Assembly (NCBI GenBank): GCA_958296045.1
Contig: CATQHT010000003.1
Location: forward strand, 631,246-695,245
Direction of reading: 5' to 3'
DNA length: 64,000 nucleotides
Source of the DNA: Rhodothermales bacterium
Lineage (GTDB): Bacteria > Bacteroidota > Rhodothermia > Rhodothermales > Bin80
Shown one piece after another: positions 8,801 through 15,583 of the stretch (within the stretch, counting starts at the first letter, position 1; every line of letters begins with the position of its first letter). The notes under the pieces were generated by a model. That model ran no database searches, was not told the origin of the DNA, and saw nothing but the letters and a program-made list of their open reading frames with translations. The translations under genes and the position numbers were made by a program.

Positions 8801-10293
8801 CTCCCTTGGGTCGCACCGGCGTGCATGGCGACATATCGTTGATTAGGCCAGGGGTGTTTGATCTTGAGCGCAGGCCAGCACCATGTAATCATGGTCTCCA
8901 GCTTACTCCATGTCATGCGATCCTTCTGCGAACGTCTGCGGATTATTTTCATCCATTCACGCTTCAGGCGGGTAAAGAACCTTCGTAGGAACACAAAGCT
9001 GGTGGGAACAGCATAGTAGTTCAGCCATCCCCGAAGTACGCGCCCCAGCCACTGGGCTGTAGCGTGTAACGGTGCATGCATCCTACGGCGAAGCTCCTGA
9101 CGCAGGCTTTTCAGCTTTCGTGCCATTCGCTTCCCCACCGGTTTCCGTCCCAATCCGAAACGACCGCGGCGGTCCCTTCGGCAATAATGCGTAAAACCCA
9201 AAAAGTCAAACGTCTCGGGACGACCCTCACCTCGGCTGCGGCGATTCACCGCCGCAAACCGCCCAAATTCCAACAAGCGAGTCTTCTTCGGATGCAGGGA
9301 TAAGCCAAATTTGGCCATCCGCTGCCCTAGATCCCTTAGAAAACGCTGCGCGTCGTGCTTCCGCTGGAAGCCTACCACAAAGTCGTCCGCATAACGGACA
9401 AGGCAGGTTTCCCCCCACGCCACCCGCACGCGCCATCGCTTATCGTACCACAGGTCCAGAACATAATGCAGGTACACATTCGCCAGTATCGGCGAAATTA
9501 CCGCGCCTTGCGGGGTGCCCATCGGACTGTCCCGCAAAACACCGGCCTCCATTACGCCTGCCTTGAGCCATTTGATGATCAGCCGAATGACCCGTTTGTC
9601 CGCTATGCGGTGCTCCAGAAACCGAATCAGCCAGCCCTGGTCCACCATGTCAAAGAAAGAACGTATGTCCGCATCAACAATCCAGTTGACCTTCGTACGC
9701 TCGATCGCATAGGCCAACGCGTCCAACGCATCATGCGCCCTCCGCTTGTACCTAAACCCATAGCTGAAGTCAAGAAACTCCTCCTCATAGATCGGGAGCA
9801 GGATACAGATCGCCACCGCAGCCTGGACAATCTTGTCCTCCAGTGCCGCAATGCCGAGCGGTCGTGTACTGCCATCTGGCTTGGGTATCTCAACCCGCCT
9901 GGACGGCATCGCCCGGTACGCTCCGCTGTGTACGCGGTCGTGTAAGTCAGCCAAACGCGCTGTCAATCCAACCTCGTACTCCGCCCATGTCACGCCGTCC
10001 ACGCCTGGCGCTGCCTTCCTCTTTAAACGATAGAAGGCATGCCGCAGCGATTTCACCGTGATATGGTGCAGAAGCGTCGTGAGCTGCTCCTTGGGTTTCC
10101 GCTTCACGAATTGTCGCAACCGGTCCGCTCCTTGTTGCACCGCTACCCGATCCCGCGCCCGGACAGTGTTAGAGTTTTCCAGTTTCCCCTCAGGTACAGG
10201 ACTTGGCTCCGGCAGCTCCGCCGGGCGGCTACGCCCCTTGTTCGCTGCTTTCTTAGCTACTATTCCTGTATCGGACTTCTCCATGTCGTTCAT
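8785..10293 (-). CDS. ltrA: Group II intron reverse transcriptase/maturase
   Basis: A 502-residue intron-encoded protein. The reverse transcriptase domain spans roughly residues 75-340, with VDGVTWAEY, RPLGIAALEDKIVQ, DADIRSFFD, MGTPQGAVISPILANVYLHY and the catalytic YADD in LVRYADDFVVGF. The maturase/thumb region follows (GWLNYYAVP near residue 410, then the RSQKDRMTW and HPWPNQRY blocks). There is no HNH endonuclease domain, so mobility would use a nicked or single-stranded target. It starts at ATG 10293 in the inner intron and its C-terminus runs into domain V. It probably acts on its own intron and possibly on the ORF-less outer one. Confidence 0.93.
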   Translation of the reverse strand: MNDMEKSDTGIVAKKAANKGRSRPAELPEPSPVPEGKLENSNTVRARDRVAVQQGADRLRQFVKRKPKEQLTTLLHHITVKSLRHAFYRLKRKAAPGVDGVTWAEYEVGLTARLADLHDRVHSGAYRAMPSRRVEIPKPDGSTRPLGIAALEDKIVQAAVAICILLPIYEEEFLDFSYGFRYKRRAHDALDALAYAIERTKVNWIVDADIRSFFDMVDQGWLIRFLEHRIADKRVIRLIIKWLKAGVMEAGVLRDSPMGTPQGAVISPILANVYLHYVLDLWYDKRWRVRVAWGETCLVRYADDFVVGFQRKHDAQRFLRDLGQRMAKFGLSLHPKKTRLLEFGRFAAVNRRSRGEGRPETFDFLGFTHYCRRDRRGRFGLGRKPVGKRMARKLKSLRQELRRRMHAPLHATAQWLGRVLRGWLNYYAVPTSFVFLRRFFTRLKREWMKIIRRRSQKDRMTWSKLETMITWCWPALKIKHPWPNQRYVAMHAGATQGRSRMR

Positions 10294-10352
10294 CTCCAGT
10301 TACGGGGATTAACCCTCTCTTTCGCGACCCTGAACGACTCCAGGGTGACACG

Positions 10353-10654
10353 GAGACCTCCCAGGTCCCGGCGTAGTACGTACGTGCGTGCCTGGGTTCT
10401 TGGACACCGCGGGACCCTCCTCCGCCTCACCATTAGCGGCAAAGAAGGTGTTGCCTTCGACCAAATGCAAAGTCTCGGCATCCCGGACGATGAAGCTTTC
10501 GGTGCTCATTAGCCCTGCCCACACGCGCCTCTACCGACGCTTCGCCTGTACCCTCGCGAGTACACACGCACGGCTCGAGGAGATGTGCAGATGGTTAGTC
10601 TTTCACAACGGGGGACTTGCACCCCCTGTACTAACGCCAGTTAGCCTGGCGCAC
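10353..10654 (-). repeat. Intron 5' arm, copy of the inner intron
   Basis: About 300 bp nearly identical to 10739-11041, with about ten differences seen by eye. This is domain I sequence of the inner intron. Similarity stops exactly at the GTGCGCC intron start, as expected for two introns rather than a random tandem duplication. Confidence 0.85.
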
Positions 10655-10738
10655 GCATCTGACTTCTCTCCACCGTACATCCTCCGATCAGCATTTAGCC
10701 TACGCTTTGGCGACCCTCCCCGAAGGGATGGGTAATGG

Positions 10739-11041
10739 AGAGACCTCCCAGGTCCCGGCGTAGTACGTACGTGCGTGCCTGGGTTCTTGGACACCGCGGG
10801 ACCCTCCTCCGCCTCACCATTAGCGGCAAAGAAGGTGTTGCCTTCGACCAACAGAAAAGCCTCGGCATCCCGGACGATGAAGTTTTCGGTGCTCATTAGC
10901 CCTGCCCACACGCGCCTCTACCGACGCTTCGCCTGTACCCTCGCGAGTACAGACGCACGGCTCGAGGAGATGTGCAGATGGTTAGTCCTTCACAACGGGG
11001 GACTTGCACCCCCTGTACTAGCGCCAGTTAGCCTGGCGCAC
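10739..11041 (-). repeat. Intron 5' arm, copy of the outer intron
   Basis: Partner of 10353-10654. It is followed (on the minus strand) by about 85 bases of outer-intron sequence containing GTACGGTGGAGAGAAGTCAG before the inner intron begins. Confidence 0.85.
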
Positions 11042-11792
11042 TCTGCTCAATCTTCCCGTTCTCGTTGGGGCGCCGTGGCTGCGTTTGCTGCGCCTCCATC
11101 CCGTAATGCCGCATCAGAGCACCATATCGGTCGGTAAAGGGGGCTCCCTCCTTCTCGGTACGCTTTAGATTGCGTACCGCACAGCTCATAGAGTCGGTCT
11201 GGTGCAGCCGGGGCACACCACCCAACTGCGTGAGCGCATTCTGCAGCCCCGCACTTAGCGCCTCAAAGCTCTCAGACGTGCAGATCGTTCCCGCCTCCCA
11301 GTTGGAGTAGGCCAAAACGAAGTGGAACAGCATATGCTTAAACGGCTGGCCTTGGATGGTCACGCCCAGCTTGTTCATGCAGGTGAAGTCCGACTGCGCC
11401 CGCTCACCAGGTTCGTATGCCTGGTCAAAAAAGACCTCCTTCCCAGGACCCGCTTCGGCTCGCCACCGCTTCACACGCCGCTGCAATGTGCGCAGCTGAC
11501 TCGACTGAAACTGGCCAGGGTGGCGGCGCTGCAAGTGCTCGAACACAGCCTTGACCTCCAGCCCGGGGTTCTCCTCCAAATAGGGCAGTATTTCGCCCCA
11601 TACTTCCGCAAACGCGTCGGGACGCGTGCGATACGTTCGCTCGGTCTTCATCTCACTCGGCAGTTTGCCCGCACGCAGGTACTTGCGTGCGGTGTTCTCG
11701 GACATACCAGCCTTCGCCGCAGCCGTTGATCGTGCCCTCTTTTTCCCGTTAACGAGCTTGAACAGGAGCTTGACTTGCTGATCGGTAACCAT
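11042..11792 (-). CDS. istA: Transposase IstA, 5' exon
   Basis: The N-terminal half of IS21 transposase, starting at the ATG of MVTDQQVKLLFKLV (an upstream ATG at 11819 is possible). A helix-turn-helix (about residues 20-45, with KAGMSENTARKYLRAGKLP) is followed by the DDE catalytic core: AQSDFT (first Asp), HQTDSMS (second Asp) and NENGKIEQ (Glu). The exon ends directly after the Glu block, one base into the Ser codon. Reading on without splicing adds APG and a stop, giving a protein truncated just after the catalytic Glu. The 3' exon is at 7674-8410. Confidence 0.85.
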
Positions 11793-11855
11793 AATGAATG
11801 CGTGTTGACAGGTGAACAATCCTGCCCGTAGATACGCATCTCACCGATTCCTTCC

Positions 11856-11881
11856 CCCGCAATTCTAATTGTCGCTGAACA
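11856..11881 (-). repeat. IS21-family terminal repeat, istA side
   Basis: Read inward on the minus strand this end is TGTTCAGCGACAATTAGAAT followed by TGCGGG, inverted relative to the repeats at 4098-4144. It lies 64 bases upstream of the istA start. Confidence 0.75.
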
Positions 11882-12022
11882 CTTGAGCGAGAGCGGTTAC
11901 TGTTGCTTCAGTGAATCTGGTGTACATGGTATCCTCTACTTGCTCAGGTGCCAGTTAAAAAAGCAGTGGCTATATCGATTCATAGTTCCTCGGAACAGCA
12001 GAAGTATCAACAGCTCTGATCG

Positions 12023-12865
12023 TCAGCGCGAATGAGAGCGAATGAGCTCGCCGATCCTCCGCACTTCGTTAAGCGTCGGTTCCATCTCGCCCCACCCGTT
12101 TTCGGGCATACGAATAGCCGAAAACAACGACGTAAATCTCACATCCACTTGCGGATCCCGGGCCTGATAATCAAGGTCCACACTCCCTGTATCAAGCCCT
12201 GTATGAAGCACGTGGTAGCCATACCCAGCATGAAATCTATAGCGGCCATTGGAAAGAAAGAAAAGGTAAGACTCCCCTTCATTACCTTCGAACTCGTGAG
12301 ACACGCGACTGAACCCACCCCTCGAGTTCTTACCGGTTAACAACCGGAGTATAGCGTACTGACCTTCAAGGCTACCCCGGAGCACTTCCTGCACTTGTAG
12401 CACAACACTGGAACGAAACCCGTCTCGGGGCACCAGTGAATCGTACCGGTCGACAACCGTTGCGATGATTGTAACCTCCGACATCGCTGCTATGCCAGCA
12501 AGAGAACCCTGCCCTGGAACGCCCCGTACCACTCTCTCAAGATCATACCCGGCTTCCTTCAGGCGTGACACCGTTTCGAACGAATACCCGTTCATTAAGA
12601 CGTCTGCTCCTATCAGCACCCCGATTATCCTGCTGGCGCGAGCGTTTAGCGCTGGGTCTTCGCCAGGATCCAGCTTGTTCCAGGCCTCCATTATTCTCTG
12701 CGCATCTTCGAATTGATCCCTAGCTCGCAGGTACGCTTCCACTGTACCGTGAGTATCACCCGGTAATAAGGGCTTGGGTCTATCCTGGGTCACTCCAGAG
12801 GCAGGCAGAGCCCAAAGAGCCGCGAGCAGGAGAAACAACCCGCGTACAGAATACAGCGTAATCAT
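12023..12865 (-). CDS. Secreted protein of unknown function
   Basis: A 280-residue protein with a clear signal peptide (residues 1-24, hydrophobic LFLLLAALWALP then ASG). The mature part is soluble and acidic in places, with no domain I recognise. It contains a region rich in beta-type residues (about 120-220: TIIATVVDRYDSL, SSVVLQVQEVL, SYLFFLSNGRYRF), so a beta-sandwich-like fold is possible. Its ATG overlaps the stop codon of a decayed transposase frame in TAATG, which is probably accidental but could make its expression depend on that remnant's transcript. It ends about 140 bases from the IS21-family element. Confidence 0.65.
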   Translation of the reverse strand: MITLYSVRGLFLLLAALWALPASGVTQDRPKPLLPGDTHGTVEAYLRARDQFEDAQRIMEAWNKLDPGEDPALNARASRIIGVLIGADVLMNGYSFETVSRLKEAGYDLERVVRGVPGQGSLAGIAAMSEVTIIATVVDRYDSLVPRDGFRSSVVLQVQEVLRGSLEGQYAILRLLTGKNSRGGFSRVSHEFEGNEGESYLFFLSNGRYRFHAGYGYHVLHTGLDTGSVDLDYQARDPQVDVRFTSLFSAIRMPENGWGEMEPTLNEVRRIGELIRSHSR

Positions 12866-13745
12866 TATGTGTAACGCCCTTGCGGGCAGTTGGCAATCAG
12901 CTCAGCCAGCGCCTGCTGCTGGCGTTGGCTCACCTCATACAGGGCAAATAGAAAAATGTACTCCAGAGTGACCGGTGAATCCGCCTCTTTGGATAAAAGC
13001 CGGTAACAGTCCCGAACATCGGCCAGCTCATAGTCGGTGTGCCGTGCAATGCCCTCGACCAGCACATCATTGAGCATGGCGGCGGTCTTCTCCAATCGTA
13101 CCGGCAATCTGCGATCTCCCAAAGGTGCTCCGCCAAATTCCCCTGACACCCACTCCGAGAGTCCCTCTTCCCGCTGCCGTACCGGCAGCGTGCTGACCGT
13201 ATGCGCCTGCAGCTTTTTTCCTCCAGTCAGGGTCTAACTCATACACAAAGACCGCCTTCGGAGTTCGCGGCTCATCCTCGGGGTGGCGTTTCTTGCCGGA
13301 GGTCTGCCCAATGTATCTGAAATTGGTGGCCTTAAAGCAACTGCTGGTTCGCTCAGCGTCCACAAACGTCTCAATGATCCAGGGCCGATAGCCGTAACAC
13401 GCTTCAAAGTCTGCCCCCACACGCCGCAACACTTGACCCAGGACATAACTGGCCAGATTCCGACACGAACCACGAATCAACAAGCGATTCAGGCAGAGCA
13501 CCCGATGCAGATGCCGTTTACGCTCGACATCACTCCAGCCCATCCAGGTGTCCCGACTGGCTAAACGCAGACACGAAGCCGAAAAGCCAAGGGCACCCAA
13601 ATAGCCGTGCTCACTGTGGATGAGGTATTTGCGCTGGGCCCCAATAAACCGACTCACACCGCGTGGGTGCTCTTCAGCCACCAGCGTGTTCCACAGTACA
13701 AGCTGCTCACTTTCGGCAACCAGACTGATGTCGAGTAGCCCGGGG
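12865..13745 (-). pseudogene. Frameshifted, truncated DUF4338/Tn5-like transposase
   Basis: Two overlapping frames carry one broken gene. 13067-13745 encodes a DUF4338 (DruA-like) domain (EEHPRG.. .. HGYLGALGFSAS, NLASYVLGQVLRR, FKATNFRYIGQTSGKKRH), closely parallel to residues 115-270 of the intact protein at 15584-17875. 12865-13149, in another frame, continues with a Tn5-type DNA-binding domain (GEFGGAPLGDRRL, VRDCYRLLSKE). The frame change is near 13150-13230. The DDE catalytic domain is absent, so it cannot transpose. Upstream the frame is open to about 13745 without the N-terminal 100 residues of the intact relative. Confidence 0.75.
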
Positions 13746-13763
13746 GAATCTCACCCCCAGGCT
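13737..13763. repeat. Hairpin upstream of the DUF4338 remnant
   Basis: AGCCCGGGGG and CCCCCAGGCT form a near-perfect 10-bp stem around a 7-nt loop. It sits exactly at the upstream edge of the decayed transposase, so it may mark the boundary of that element or be a terminator for leftward-facing transcription. Confidence 0.45.
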
Positions 13764-14036
13764 CTCACAGGTAGGGTCGGGGTATGGCGCGCCAATCCAC
13801 AGGACTCAGTCGGTGACCGCCGCGTCCATCGCAGTCTGCGAAAGCGGATGCTCGCTCATCAGCGCTCCTGTGACACTCTGCAGTACACCGTCTCCCGTGA
13901 CTCCTGTCACATGCCGCCGACACGCCGGGCGCAGCGCCCCCGTGCAACAATCTCGCGCGTCAGGAACATAGTCTGCTGGTGACGTATAACCGTTCGGTTC
14001 CTGAGACAACATCCGTTCACAACAGACCTTAGTAAG
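13764..14036. other. Non-coding region upstream of the sulfurtransferase gene
   Basis: No gene seen. It should contain the promoter of the sulfurtransferase gene at 14037. No promoter element stands out enough to name. Confidence 0.4.
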
Positions 14037-14888
14037 ATGAGTGAATCGCAGTATGCGCATGGTGACGTCTTGGTGTCACCCGACTGGGTAGCAAGCAACT
14101 TGGACAACACCGATTCCTTCCGCATAGTGGAATCCAACGAGGATGTGCTCCTCTACTCTACGGGCCACATACCCAATGCCGTGCACATTGACTGGGTTAC
14201 CGACCTCAATGACCAACTGGTGCGCGACTATGTCGGACATCGGCGGTTTGCCGAGTTGTGTGCCGAGAAGGGTATCTCCAACGACACCACAGTAGTCTTT
14301 TACGGTGATAAGAGTAACTGGTGGGCGTGCTATGCTTTTTGGGTATTCACGCTGTATGGACACAAGAAGTGTCTGCTGATGAACGGCGGGCGCACAAAGT
14401 GGATCAGTGAGGGGCGGCCATTGACCACGGATGTACCTGCCTTCGAACAGACATCCTATGAGGCTGAGCCGCAGGATAGATCCATTCGCGTATTCCGGGA
14501 CGAGGTCCTCGCTCACATAGATGCCAAAGGAGCACTGGTTGACGTTCGCTCACCGGCGGAGTATTCTGGGCAACTGCTGCACATGCCTGCCTATCCACAG
14601 GAGGGTGCTCTGCGTGGTGGACATATACCGGGTGCGAAGAACATTCCTTGGAGTCGCGCGGCTAATGAAGATGCGACGTTCAGAAGTCGAGAGGAACTTG
14701 AGTCGATCTATCAGGATGAGCTGGGTTTGGATCCAGACGCCGACACCATCGCATACTGTCGCATCGGGGAACGGAGCAGCCATTCCTGGTTTGTCCTCAC
14801 CTACCTGCTTGGCTTCCAAAACGTACGCAACTACGACGGTTCCTGGACAGAGTGGGGCAATCTCGTAGGTGTGCCCATCGAAAAATAG
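14037..14888 (+). CDS. Thiosulfate/3-mercaptopyruvate sulfurtransferase (tandem rhodanese)
   Basis: A 283-residue protein with two rhodanese domains. The N-terminal inactive one (about 10-135) contains [23 protein letters not shown], and the C-terminal catalytic one (about 155-283) contains VDVRSPAEY and [13 protein letters not shown]. The active-site loop is [11 protein letters not shown] (Cys at about residue 242), the form found in the CysA/SseA thiosulfate sulfurtransferases. It would carry sulfane sulfur as a cysteine persulfide. A SufE gene starts 17 bases after its stop, so the pair probably supplies sulfur for Fe-S cluster or other cofactor assembly. No signal peptide, so it is cytoplasmic. 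Confidence 0.92.
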   Translation: MSESQYAHGDVLVSPDWVASNLDNTDSFRIVESNEDVLLYSTGHIPNAVHIDWVTDLNDQLVRDYVGHRRFAELCAEKGISNDTTVVFYGDKSNWWACYAFWVFTLYGHKKCLLMNGGRTKWISEGRPLTTDVPAFEQTSYEAEPQDRSIRVFRDEVLAHIDAKGALVDVRSPAEYSGQLLHMPAYPQEGALRGGHIPGAKNIPWSRAANEDATFRSREELESIYQDELGLDPDADTIAYCRIGERSSHSWFVLTYLLGFQNVRNYDGSWTEWGNLVGVPIEK

Positions 14889-14905
14889 CATCAACATCAT
14901 CGGGT

Positions 14906-15328
14906 ATGGCATCCCTCAATACCATCATTGAGGACTTTCAGTCTGTAGATCCTCGTACCCGGCTGGACCTGTTGCTCGACTACGCGTCGCAATTGCCGGA
15001 GTTGGCAGAGCCCTATCGTGTGTTGAGAGATCAGGGGCTGAGCATGGTTCACGAGTGCCAGTCCCCCGTGTTTCTTGTGGTGCAGGTACACAACGATACC
15101 GTAGGGATCATTACTGATGTCCCCCAAGAGTCCCCCACCCCCAGGGCTTTTATGGCCATATTGGTGGAAGCTTTTGACAATCGTTCGACCGGGGAAGTGT
15201 TGCGCAGTCCCGACGACATCCTGATGCAGCTGGGTATTGCCCGCCTGATCGGTATGCAACGAACGCGGGGACTGAGCGCAATCTATCGGCACATGCGCAG
15301 TGAAGTGGCACGCCGGGCTACGAAGTAG
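14906..15328 (+). CDS. sufE: SufE-family sulfur acceptor protein
   Basis: A 140-residue protein if started at the ATG of MASLNTIIEDF. The frame is open further upstream into the rhodanese gene, but this start fits the family length. The SufE signature ECQSPVFLVV is present at about residues 50-59 with the sulfur-accepting Cys, and the C-terminal RTRGLSAIYRHM is typical. SufE takes persulfide sulfur from SufS and hands it to the SufBCD scaffold. Here it lies next to a rhodanese and not in a suf operon, which suggests an alternative sulfur source or a shared regulation. Confidence 0.9.
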   Translation: MASLNTIIEDFQSVDPRTRLDLLLDYASQLPELAEPYRVLRDQGLSMVHECQSPVFLVVQVHNDTVGIITDVPQESPTPRAFMAILVEAFDNRSTGEVLRSPDDILMQLGIARLIGMQRTRGLSAIYRHMRSEVARRATK

Positions 15329-15583
15329 GGTCATGTTGACGGTTGCATGACAGACTAAGGAAGACCCAACCTGACAGGAAACGGATGGGCACTACCCCGC
15401 ACATCCCACCGGTATCAGGCAGGCGAGAACTTTTAGGTTTTGCAAGTATCGAACCCCTTGAGGTTTGTTCGCGACCAAGAAGCTGACAGATACAGGCACA
15501 GCCCGCTTCAATGGGTCGCTAGCCCTCCCCGTTAATCTAATGGTGGACCTGACAATAACGTTTGTGTCCGTTACCTTACGGGC

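Larger units (their letters stand above)
8729..10654 (-). mobile_element. Inner group II intron with maturase, inserted in the outer intron
   Basis: It begins with GTGCGCCAGGCTAACTGGCG (10654 downward), nearly identical to the start of the outer intron, and ends with CTACCGCGAG at about 8729. The last base may be off by one. The domain V hairpin is at 8769-8800 and the maturase ORF at 8785-10293. The insertion point is within the outer intron just where its own ORF would start: GAAGTCAGATGC on one side and GACCATAGTAGCT on the other, which together align gap-free with GAAGTCCGATACAGGAATAG of the inner ORF. About 1.93 kb, apparently complete. Confidence 0.8.
8411..11041 (-). mobile_element. 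Outer group II intron interrupting istA, no own ORF
   Basis: The 5' boundary is GTGCGCC (11041 downward on the minus strand), matching the group II GUGYG start, directly after the istA codons for NGKIEQ. The 3' boundary is CTACCGCGAT ending at 8411, preceded by a domain V hairpin (8450-8481). Between these, outer-intron sequence runs from 11041 to about 10655, is interrupted by the inner intron, and resumes at about 8728 with GACCATAGTAGCTACGAAGC. Its sequence on both sides aligns with the 5' coding start of the inner intron's protein, but the rest of a maturase gene is missing. The outer intron is therefore a deleted, ORF-less form that would need a protein supplied in trans. Confidence 0.8.
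4098..11881 (-). mobile_element. IS21-family element carrying nested insertions
   Basis: The ends are inverted: TGTCCAGCGACAACTAGAG at 4098 and TGTTCAGCGACAATTAGAA read inward on the minus strand from 11881. The plus-strand end has a second, closer copy (CAGCGACAATTAGAGTTGCGG). Inside, on the minus strand, lie istA (exons 11042-11792 and 7674-8410) and istB (6877-7677), in the usual IS21 order and overlap. The normal element would be about 2.5 kb. Here it is 7.8 kb because a twintron splits istA and an IS1182-type transposase plus about 900 bp of unassigned DNA lie between istB and the 4098 end. The flanks (cagggacc before, cttgagcg after) show no target duplication. Confidence 0.75.

Noticed and set aside
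10355-11041. Two 300-bp copies as a simple tandem duplication or a CRISPR-like repeat
   Set aside because: Each copy ends precisely at a GTGCGCC intron start and a second domain V exists downstream, so two introns explain it better. Only two copies, far too long for CRISPR.
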